DNA of 64,000 bases from assembly GCF_037154075.1 (NCBI RefSeq), contig NZ_JBANRJ010000001.1:614001-678000 (forward strand), read 5' to 3'. This document shows, piece after piece, positions 8,226 to 15,109 of this stretch (positions are counted from its first letter, which is position 1; each line of letters opens with the position of its first letter). The position numbers and the translations under genes are program-made. The DNA comes from Sphingobium aromaticiconvertens (GTDB lineage Bacteria > Pseudomonadota > Alphaproteobacteria > Sphingomonadales > Sphingomonadaceae). Below the pieces are notes generated by a model. It was given only the letters and a program-made list of their open reading frames with translations. It was not told the origin of the DNA and ran no database searches.

Positions 8226-10013
8226 ATGACGCCAGCATCGCACGAAATAGCCGATAATCCTCGCCTCGCAGATCATAGCGCTGATCGGCGTATGATCATG
8301 CTCGCCTTCATGGCGATCGCGGTAGGCACAGGGGGAGCGTTGGGGGCGTGGCTTCTGCTGCAACTGATAGCATTGGCCACCAATCTCTTCTGGTTTGGCC
8401 GCCTCTCGCTGGACCATGCCAGCATTGCCGATACGCAGGTCGGCCTCGCCATCATCGTCATTCCGGTGGTTGGCAGCCTGATCATCGGGGTGATGGCACG
8501 CTATGGCTCGGACAAGATCCGGGGCCATGGTATCCCTGAGGCGATCGAGACGATCCTGTTCGGGGAAAGCCGCCTGTCCGCCAAGGTCGCCATACTCAAG
8601 CCGCTTTCATCGGCGATATCGATCGGAAGCGGCGGGCCATTCGGTGCGGAAGGGCCGGTCATCATGACGGGCGGCGCCATCGGATCGCTTTTTGCCCAAT
8701 GCTTCCATCTGAGCGCCGCCGAACGCAAGACGCTGCTGGTCGCCGGGGCCGCCGCTGGCATGACCGCGATTTTCGGAACGCCCCTTGCCGCCATCCTGCT
8801 GGCGATCGAGGTGCTTCTGTTCGAATGGAAACCGCGCAGCTTCGTCCCTGTCGTGGTGGCCGTGCTGATATCCGTTGCCTGGCGTCCGACCCTGATCGGC
8901 AGCGGCCCAATGTTCCCCGCCGCGTTCGTCATGCCGTCCAGCCTTTGGGCGCTGGTTGCCGCCGCGGGCCTTGGCATCGTCATGGGGCTGGAAGCGACCC
9001 TGCTGTCGGGCGCGCTCTATCGTATCGAAGATCTTTTCCATCGCTTGCCCATGCATTGGATGTGGTGGCCGGCGATTGGAGCGATCGTTGTCGGCGTAGG
9101 GGGTCTGATGGATGCCCATGTCCTGGGCGCGGGTTATGAGAGTATCCAGGCTTTGCTGGACGGTTCGCTTACGCTGCGGGCGATCCTGGCCCTGCTTGCG
9201 ATCAAGGCGGTCGTCTGGCTCGTGGCGCTTGGTTCCGGCACATCCGGCGGCGTACTGGCGCCGCTTCTGATCCTCGGCGGGGCGCTTGGATGCCTCATCG
9301 GTCAGTTCCTGCCGGGTGATCCGGGCTTCTGGGCCATGATCGGCATGGCAGGGATTTTGAGTGGCGCGATGCGCGCGCCGATCACTGGCGCGTTGTTCGC
9401 GGTAGAGTTGACGGGGCACTTCGAAGCCCTGTCGTTCACCATTGCCGCGGCAGGCGGCGCCTATGCCGTCAGCGTGCTGCTGATGCGCCGGTCGATCCTG
9501 ACCGAGAAAATCGCGCGGCGCGGCCGACATATCTTGCAGGAATATTCCGTTGATCCGCTGGATTTCATGCAGGCTGATCAATTGATGACCGCCAATCCGG
9601 AGACACTGCCCGGAACGATGACGATCAGCGAGGCGCTGGCATTTTTCGCAGAACAGGCCAGGCATCGCAGCTATCCGGTGGTGGATTCCGCGCACTGCCT
9701 CATCGGCCTGGTTTCACGCAGCGACGCGTTGCGCTGGCGGATCAACGACAAAGATGGCGACACAAGCCTGGCGGACAGTCTGTCCGACGCGTCGCAACCC
9801 GTGGCCTATCCGGAAACCCTAAGCGGCGTTGTGGCTGACCTGATCGTGGCTTCTGGCATCGCTCGCATACCGATCGTCGATCAACAGACCCGCAAAGTCG
9901 TCGGAATCCTGTCGCGACAGGACTTGTTGAAGGCACGCAGCAGCCATCGTCAGGGGGAGATGCACAGGGCGCGCTTTGTCGGGCTGGGTGTGAGCGGGGA
10001 CTCGCGCGGATAG
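8226..10013 (+). CDS. ClC family chloride channel with C-terminal CBS pair
   Basis: The protein has 595 residues. About ten hydrophobic segments carry the ClC selectivity motifs GSGGPFGAEGP (with the gating Glu) and GSGTSGGVLAP, then two CBS domains fill about residues 450-580. In the stretch FGTPLAAILLAIEVLLFEW, Val occupies the place of the internal proton glutamate of ClC exchangers (E203 in E. coli), as in ClC channels. The ATG at 8226 after AAGG is preferred to the upstream TTG. The promoter carries the MarR-type palindrome. It likely conducts chloride or a similar anion across the inner membrane, perhaps gated by nucleotides at the CBS pair. Confidence 0.9.
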   Translation: MTPASHEIADNPRLADHSADRRMIMLAFMAIAVGTGGALGAWLLLQLIALATNLFWFGRLSLDHASIADTQVGLAIIVIPVVGSLIIGVMARYGSDKIRGHGIPEAIETILFGESRLSAKVAILKPLSSAISIGSGGPFGAEGPVIMTGGAIGSLFAQCFHLSAAERKTLLVAGAAAGMTAIFGTPLAAILLAIEVLLFEWKPRSFVPVVVAVLISVAWRPTLIGSGPMFPAAFVMPSSLWALVAAAGLGIVMGLEATLLSGALYRIEDLFHRLPMHWMWWPAIGAIVVGVGGLMDAHVLGAGYESIQALLDGSLTLRAILALLAIKAVVWLVALGSGTSGGVLAPLLILGGALGCLIGQFLPGDPGFWAMIGMAGILSGAMRAPITGALFAVELTGHFEALSFTIAAAGGAYAVSVLLMRRSILTEKIARRGRHILQEYSVDPLDFMQADQLMTANPETLPGTMTISEALAFFAEQARHRSYPVVDSAHCLIGLVSRSDALRWRINDKDGDTSLADSLSDASQPVAYPETLSGVVADLIVASGIARIPIVDQQTRKVVGILSRQDLLKARSSHRQGEMHRARFVGLGVSGDSRG

Positions 10014-10498
10014 GGATTGCGTGGCGGCTGCCGGAGCGGCATCTCTGCGTCCCTGATGAGGGTCGGGATGTTGCAGCGCCGTCATTGATTGAGAAGCGGG
10101 CGGCGCCAATCCAGCCTTTCGAACTGGCAGCCTTTCCTGCGCTGGCTTCCGCTTAATTTGTACCGCTGTTTGTCAGTGATGACTTGTCAGCATTGCGATC
10201 GACCGCCCTCGCCGCAATGGGCATTGTGCAAATGCCCAATCTGATGATTGCGCGACCTGCGTGAAGGTAAGTTCTTGCAACTCCTGCCCGATTGGAACTC
10301 TCCCAATATTTCCGTGCACGCCATATTCCCGTCACGAAGGGGGTTGCTGCCATCGGTGAGAGCCTTGATCGATCATCTGGCAGACGACTGTCTACCCTTC
10401 AGGGACGGAACGGGACATATTTAGCAGCGGGTTGTTCCTGGATCCTTGGAGCGGTGGCACATCGCCCTTCATGTTCACGCTTTTCCACCTGCTGTGAT
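10014..10498. other. Gene-poor stretch between ClC and the second palindrome
   Basis: About 485 bases follow the ClC stop with no convincing gene on either strand; open frames are under 70 codons and lack ribosome sites. The one structural element is an inverted repeat GGGCATT / AATGCCC (10219-10237, 5-base loop) without a T-tract. It could be the decayed remains of a gene, but I cannot show that. Confidence 0.5.
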
Positions 10499-10500
10499 TA

Positions 10501-10517
10501 ATATCGTAATACGATAT
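10501..10517 (+). promoter_or_regulatory. Perfect 17-base palindrome, second MarR-type operator
   Basis: ATATCGTAATACGATAT is a perfect inverted repeat about an A and matches 16 of 17 bases of the ClC-promoter site. It ends 37 bases before the ATG of the ORF at 10555 and overlaps TATATT (10515-10520), a possible -10 element. The placement argues for repression by the MarR protein encoded at 7741-8154. Confidence 0.6.
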
Positions 10518-10554
10518 ATTTGAACAAAGGTCGTTCTACCCGCAAGGAGAAGGA

Positions 10555-10905
10555 ATGCCCCTCAACATGTCACACAGGAAGTATCCCGTCATGATTGCCT
10601 GCATCGGCGAAGCGAGAGCGCCCGATGTCCAGGAGGTTAAGTGGGTCGCCAAGCGCATTTTGCGAGAGGCATTTCCGCATGTCGCTCGGGTGCGGCGTGA
10701 CGATACGTCTTTTTACCGGCGTCCTGCTTACGGCTCGCGCTACGTTGGGCCAGGCTTCAAGCCGGGGAGAGGGCAAGAACTAGAGATAGTGCGCGCTCAT
10801 GATCCTCATCATAAGGCCTCTTGTTCATTGTCGGATGGTTCGGCCCGGTCGAAAAGCAGGGTGCCCAGCATGTCCCGTTTGATCATGATGTCCGCGAGAG
10901 AATAG
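10555..10905 (+). CDS. Hypothetical protein downstream of the MarR-type palindrome
   Basis: The 116-residue frame opens at an ATG with an unusually strong ribosome site (AAGGAG, 5 bases upstream) and a palindromic operator. The product is basic, with no membrane segment, signal or motif I recognise. Its last third overlaps the 3' end of the opposing NsrR-like gene by 97 bases, and its composition there is Ser/Arg-rich. The true product may therefore be shorter or the gene may be frameshifted. The expression signals support a gene better than the protein sequence does. Confidence 0.4.
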   Translation: MPLNMSHRKYPVMIACIGEARAPDVQEVKWVAKRILREAFPHVARVRRDDTSFYRRPAYGSRYVGPGFKPGRGQELEIVRAHDPHHKASCSLSDGSARSKSRVPSMSRLIMMSARE

Positions 10906-11261
10906 CCGTCAAGCACCTCAAGGAATGCCGCGAGCGCCTTTTGCAGCGCGCCCGTCAATCCGCAGGCTGGCGCGACCACGCAACTGCCGCAATCGACAAG
11001 ATCAAATCCACCCTCAGTGTGACGGATAACGGTTCCGACATTGATCTGGGACGCTGGACGGGCAAGTCGGATACCGCCCTGCCGTCCCCTGACGCCTTCG
11101 AGATAGCCGGCATTCACCAGATCATTGACGACTTTCATGAGGTGATTTTGCGAAATGCCATAGGCATGCGCAATTTCGCCAATCTGGCACAAACGATCCG
11201 TTCGCGTCCCGACATACAGCAAGGCCCGCATCGCATAGTCGGTGTAGCGCGTGAGACGCAT
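10809..11261 (-). CDS. nsrR: Rrf2 family regulator, NsrR-like
   Basis: The protein has 150 residues with an Rrf2 winged helix (MRLTRYTDYAMRALLYVG; recognition region ISQNHLMKVVNDLV; wing GVRGRQGGIRLAR) and three cysteines, C91, C94 and C100, which fit [Fe-S] cluster ligands. NsrR proteins hold a nitric-oxide-sensitive cluster and release their operators when it is nitrosylated. It is divergent from a truncated globin and a flavohaemoglobin, the classic NsrR targets. The cysteine spacing (CX2CX5C) differs from E. coli NsrR (CX4CX5C). An IscR-like or other Rrf2 identity is less likely given the neighbours. Confidence 0.82.
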   Translation of the reverse strand: MRLTRYTDYAMRALLYVGTRTDRLCQIGEIAHAYGISQNHLMKVVNDLVNAGYLEGVRGRQGGIRLARPASQINVGTVIRHTEGGFDLVDCGSCVVAPACGLTGALQKALAAFLEVLDGYSLADIMIKRDMLGTLLFDRAEPSDNEQEAL

Positions 11262-11284
11262 GCGGTTTCCATCAGTTGTCTATT

Positions 11285-11338
11285 ACATGCTTTTTTATTG
11301 CATGTTTTTGCCCGCAAGCATAGATGTACTGAATATGC
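11285..11338 (+). promoter_or_regulatory. Candidate NsrR operator region
   Basis: The gap between the NsrR-like gene and the globin gene contains ACATGC / GCATGT (11285-11305, 9-base spacer) and GCATA / TATGC (11318-11338, 11-base spacer). Both resemble the ATGCAT-type half-sites of NsrR operators, set in AT-rich DNA. They would allow control of both divergent transcripts. This is inferred from motif resemblance and position. Confidence 0.45.
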
Positions 11339-11356
11339 ATGATTGGAGTGCGAGTC

Positions 11357-11746
11357 ATGGAGCCGAGTGCACAGATTGATGAGGTGGCGCTGGAGCGGCT
11401 GGTGGCGACCTTCTATGCCCGTGTGCGCGCTGACGCGGATCTCGGGCCAATTTTCAACGACGCCATCGAAGATTGGCCGGAGCATTTGGATAAATTGGTC
11501 GCTTTCTGGTCGTCGGTGATGCTGACGACTGGCCGCTACAAGGGGCAGCCAGTTCCCGCCCATGCCAAACATCGCGATCGCATCACACCAGCCCTGTTCG
11601 CGCGTTGGCTTGTCATCTGGAAGCAGGCGACGGACGAGTTGATGGCTGTGGATGCCGCCGCCGCGCTTCAGTCAAAAGCCGCGCGGATTGCCGAAAGCCT
11701 TCAACTGGCCCTGTTCTTCAAGCTGGAGCCGTCCGGAACGGACTGA
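11357..11746 (+). CDS. Group III truncated haemoglobin
   Basis: The protein has 129 residues. The pattern LVATFYARVRAD, LVAFWSSVMLTTGRYKGQPVPAH and LFARWLVIW is typical of group III truncated globins, with His69 in PVPAH as the likely proximal haem ligand. Members bind oxygen and nitric oxide and are linked to NO or redox defence. GGAG nine bases before ATG 11357 makes this start better than ATG 11339. It lies 38 bases upstream of hmp on the same strand, so the two are likely cotranscribed under NsrR control. Confidence 0.88.
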   Translation: MEPSAQIDEVALERLVATFYARVRADADLGPIFNDAIEDWPEHLDKLVAFWSSVMLTTGRYKGQPVPAHAKHRDRITPALFARWLVIWKQATDELMAVDAAAALQSKAARIAESLQLALFFKLEPSGTD

Positions 11747-11784
11747 CCCTTCATCCCCAAGCCCTGGAAAATTAGGAGAAATAC

Positions 11785-12996
11785 ATGTCGCAGACCCTGA
11801 GCGAGCAAACGATCGCGCTTGTCAAAGCTACTGTACCAGCCCTTGAGGCCCATGGTCTCGACATCGTGAATGAGATGTATGCGCGTATGTTCCAGAATGC
11901 GGACATTTGTGACTTGTTCAACCAGTCGCATCATGGCGCTGCCGGTTCGCAATCGCGTGCGTTGACCGGGGCGATCCTCGCTTATGCCAATAATATCGAA
12001 AATCTCGGTGCGTTGGCGCCCGCCGTCGAACGCATCACGCAGAAGCATGTCGGCCTGCAGATACTGCCCGAACATTATCCGCATGTGGCCGAGGCTCTTT
12101 TGGGTGCGATCAAGACGGTTCTGGGAGACGCCGCCTCGGATGAGATATTGGCGGCCTGGGGCGAAGCCTATTGGTTCCTTGCCAACATATTGATTGCCCG
12201 CGAAAAGCGGATTTATCAGGATCTGGAAACGGCCGATGGCGGTTGGAGCGGCTGGCGGGACTTCGTCGTCGACGAGGTTATTCGCGAAAGCAGCGTCATC
12301 CATTCCTTCATCCTGCGGCCGGTCGATGGCGGTGCAGTTATCCGGCACAAACCCGGTCAATATCTGACTTTCTGGTTCGAGATTCCTGGGCACACGCCCG
12401 TCAAGCGCAACTATTCGGTGTCCAATGCGCCCAACGGGATGAGCTACCGCATTTCGGTGAAGCGTGAACCGCAGGGTCTGGCTTCAGGATGGCTGCACGA
12501 CAATGTGCGCGCCGGAACGGTCCTGAAGGTTGCGCCGCCGGCCGGGGAATTCTTCCTGTCAGGGCATCCAGAACGTCCGGTAGTGCTGCTATCGGGCGGT
12601 GTCGGCCTGACGCCCATGATTTCCATGTTCGAGACGATTGCCGAGCAGCATCCGCAACTGGGTGTCCACTATATCCATGGCACGCATGATCGCAAAACCC
12701 ATGCCATGCGCGAGCATGTCCGATCCCTGACGGACGGCCGACCCAATTTCATCGTTCAGGATTTCCATCAAACGCCGCTTGCCGACGAAGTGCCGGGACG
12801 GGACTATGATCATGCTGGTCTTATCACAGACGAATGGCTTCTCGCTAATACGCCGGTGAACGACGCGGACTATTATGTCTGCGGGCCAAGCCCGTTCCTG
12901 CGCGCAGCCGTCTCTGCCCTGTCCCTGGCGGGTGTAGCATCGGATCGAATCCACTATGCGTTTTTCGGTCCCGCCGACGCGCTTCTTGCGGCTTGA
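11785..12996 (+). CDS. hmp: Flavohaemoglobin, nitric oxide dioxygenase
   Basis: The protein converts NO and O2 to nitrate using NAD(P)H. The 403 residues hold a globin domain (1-140; Tyr32 at B10, His88 in QKHVG as proximal ligand), an FAD-binding barrel (about 150-260, RNYSVSNA) and an NAD-binding domain (about 265-400, LLSGGVGLTPM and YVCGPSPF). The length is normal. The ATG follows TAGGAGAAATAC, a strong ribosome site. It sits between a truncated globin and a DUF6306 gene, and the NsrR-like gene is divergent upstream, so induction by NO is expected. Confidence 0.96.
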   Translation: MSQTLSEQTIALVKATVPALEAHGLDIVNEMYARMFQNADICDLFNQSHHGAAGSQSRALTGAILAYANNIENLGALAPAVERITQKHVGLQILPEHYPHVAEALLGAIKTVLGDAASDEILAAWGEAYWFLANILIAREKRIYQDLETADGGWSGWRDFVVDEVIRESSVIHSFILRPVDGGAVIRHKPGQYLTFWFEIPGHTPVKRNYSVSNAPNGMSYRISVKREPQGLASGWLHDNVRAGTVLKVAPPAGEFFLSGHPERPVVLLSGGVGLTPMISMFETIAEQHPQLGVHYIHGTHDRKTHAMREHVRSLTDGRPNFIVQDFHQTPLADEVPGRDYDHAGLITDEWLLANTPVNDADYYVCGPSPFLRAAVSALSLAGVASDRIHYAFFGPADALLAA

Positions 12997-12998
12997 TC

Positions 12999-13112
12999 AT
13001 GGTGCAGAATGGATCGCTTGACGTTGCCGTCCTTTATGCAGCGCCCCGGCGGCCCGGTGTCATGGACCGGATACGCAACGGTTTGCGGGCCGCAGCGGAG
13101 GTTCTGCTATGA
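12999..13112 (+). CDS. Possible 37-residue peptide coupled to the DUF6306 gene
   Basis: A short frame opens at an ATG two bases after the hmp stop and ends in a TGA overlapping the next gene's ATG (ATGA). The peptide is basic, with an amphipathic C-terminal part (MDRIRNGLRAAAEVLL). The exact spacing on both sides suggests it is translated, or at least passes ribosomes from hmp to the DUF6306 gene. It has no good ribosome site of its own and could be a spacer. Confidence 0.35.
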   Translation: MVQNGSLDVAVLYAAPRRPGVMDRIRNGLRAAAEVLL

Positions 13113-13621
13113 CCAACGAGCCAGCCTCTCCTGTTTGCTACGGTGCGGAAGCGGACGATATCTATATGGGCTATGCCGGTAAGGATGAATTGATTGCGGC
13201 GCTGAACGTCTTGCTCGAAGCCGAGCGGGCTGGCGCGCACGTCGCGCGTACCACCCGACGCGCGGGCAGTGGCGGCGTCGCGGAACTCATGAAAAAGGTG
13301 GGCGCGGATGAGGCGCGCTGGTGCGCCATGCTGTCCGTTCAGATCAAGCGCCTTGCAGGGGCGCCGTCACGCAAGCGCGGTGCATTTTATGAAAAGGCAA
13401 TGGCAATCCCCGATGTGCAGGAGCGACTGGCTTTCCTCAACCGCGGTCAGGCCTGGGTGGTTCGCACGCTCAATACACTGATGCCGCGGGTTCGCGACGA
13501 GGCGTTGCATATGGCTTTGCGAGACATGCTGCAGTCGCATGTCGACAATATCGCGACGACCGACGATCTGCTTGGCTCATCGGCTCTCTCCATGGAAGCG
13601 ACAAAGACGACGGCTCATTGA
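13109..13621 (+). CDS. DUF6306 family protein
   Basis: The 170-residue protein is mainly helical. A long first helix carries LLEAERAGAHVARTTRRA, followed by DEARWCAMLSVQIKRL and a C-terminal helix with HVDNIATTDDLL. The spacing of Glu and His across four predicted helices recalls ferritin-like bundles, though no ExxH pair is certain. I assign DUF6306 from recollection of the PVCYGAEADDIYMGY start. Its place at the end of the NsrR-hmp block suggests a part in NO or iron stress. Function is not established. Confidence 0.65.
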   Translation: MTNEPASPVCYGAEADDIYMGYAGKDELIAALNVLLEAERAGAHVARTTRRAGSGGVAELMKKVGADEARWCAMLSVQIKRLAGAPSRKRGAFYEKAMAIPDVQERLAFLNRGQAWVVRTLNTLMPRVRDEALHMALRDMLQSHVDNIATTDDLLGSSALSMEATKTTAH

Positions 13622-13705
13622 GGTGGCGACTGAGCATCGACAAGCTGGCGCTTGATATGGTTCGCGGCTTCTTGTCAGCTTCGTCAGGCAGGACATAATA
13701 GGCTG

Positions 13706-14383
13706 ATGTCCATCGCTTCTCCTCCCGATTCCATATCCGGGCCAAATGCCGGGCGACCACGAGGGCGACCTCCCATCACGGCAGGCGATATCGCCCGGCG
13801 GCGGGACAGGATCATTGATGTCGCCGCGCATATGTTCTTTGCGAAGGGCTTTGCGGATACGACCCTTGATGCGGTCGGGCGAGAGGCGGGTTTCACCAAG
13901 CGTACCATCTATGAATTGGTTGGCGACAAGAACGCGCTGTTTCGCGCTGCCTATGACAGGTTGCACATCCGCAATTCGCATCTGGAGTTCTCCATCCCGG
14001 CGCCCGATCAATCCGTGAGAGAGGTGCTGACACATTTGGCGCGTCAACTTATCGAACATTCGCTTTCCAAGGCATTGATCGCCTCCGAGCGGGCGATCAT
14101 GCTTGAAGCTGGGCATTATCCCGAGTTGGTAGGCGAAGTGGTCCAGCACGGGAGGATCGCTCTGGATGGCGCCATTGCAGAGATTTTCGACACGCTCGCT
14201 GCGCGAGGCAGCATAGAGCCGCTCGACTCCCGGCTTGCAGCAGGTGTCTTTTACGACGTCGCGGTTGGTGCGCGCGGCTTTCGGGCGGCATTGGGCCATC
14301 CTGATGAAGTGATCCCGGACGCTGAACTGGCAGCCAGAATTGCCATGTTCGAAAAAGGATATTTGCGCTGTAATTCAGTGTAG
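13706..14383 (+). CDS. TetR/AcrR family transcriptional regulator
   Basis: The protein has 225 residues from ATG 13706. A basic, Pro/Gly-rich N-terminus (GRPRGRPPIT) precedes a TetR HTH (RIIDVAAHMFFAKGFADTTLDAVGREAGFTKRTIYELVGDK) and a C-terminal ligand domain of the AefR-like type. No adjacent divergent gene identifies its target; the TonB receptor 0.7 kb downstream is a possibility because its leader holds palindromes. The frame is open to 13652, but no better start exists there. Confidence 0.85.
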   Translation: MSIASPPDSISGPNAGRPRGRPPITAGDIARRRDRIIDVAAHMFFAKGFADTTLDAVGREAGFTKRTIYELVGDKNALFRAAYDRLHIRNSHLEFSIPAPDQSVREVLTHLARQLIEHSLSKALIASERAIMLEAGHYPELVGEVVQHGRIALDGAIAEIFDTLAARGSIEPLDSRLAAGVFYDVAVGARGFRAALGHPDEVIPDAELAARIAMFEKGYLRCNSV

Positions 14384-15109
14384 CCTTGGACTGGCAGCGA
14401 CGGTCCAGAGGGCTGGGTGCCGCAGATCGCATGGGCAAGCGGCGCTTTCGTGCCGTTGATTAGTGCAATGCTTCACGCCAATCACCTGCATCGATCCAAC
14501 AGGCCCGGATCGCCTCTCTTGCATATCAGATAAAGCCCCCGGGTGCGATTCTGGACCTTTTTCAAGTGATGGATTGTGGTTCTTACATTTCGCATTCGTG
14601 AAAAATGACAGCGATAGCAATTCAGAATTGATACACTCTGTATCATAGGCCTTCTTACAATAACGCCACCGCGATTGCAGTCCAAAATATAGTGAAATTT
14701 CCGGTATTCCATCAAATTTTGGTTGATCCCTGGTGAATTTATTACTCTAGGTCTCCGATATATACCGAATACGCAATTTTTCTCTGCACGAAATACCCAT
14801 GTATATTCATGAATAATGATAAATATATTATGAATAAAGGAGCGGAATGGTGAATTCTGCACGAATATAGCATTTGGTGAACTGTCTGGGTGAGGGTGCC
14901 GCGACCGGCAGGTCTTTGCGGCGGTCAGTTTAACGCCCTTCCGCATTGCCAGTTCGACTTTGCAGAACGTACCGCGTCCGCGAAAAATGCAAGCAAAAGC
15001 GGCTTTATTTTGAGGTGCTGGCCCACATTTCGGGGACGTGATCCACGCCAATGTCGCTCCACCAAATGTCGCACAATGAATGCAAAAATAAAGAGGAAAT
15101 GAGGATCTG
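14384..15109. other. Long AT-rich leader upstream of a TonB receptor
   Basis: This 726-base stretch has no credible gene and is markedly AT-rich between about 14560 and 14880, unlike its surroundings. It contains three perfect inverted repeats: CAATTCAGAATTG (14619-14631), GATACACTCTGTATC (14631-14645, sharing one base) and TATTCATGAATA (14804-14815). It likely holds the receptor promoter and operators, and may be a site of past insertion or deletion. Confidence 0.5.

Noticed and set aside
10219..10237. GGGCATT / AATGCCC hairpin as terminator of ClC
   Set aside because: It has no T-tract and lies 200 bases past the stop.
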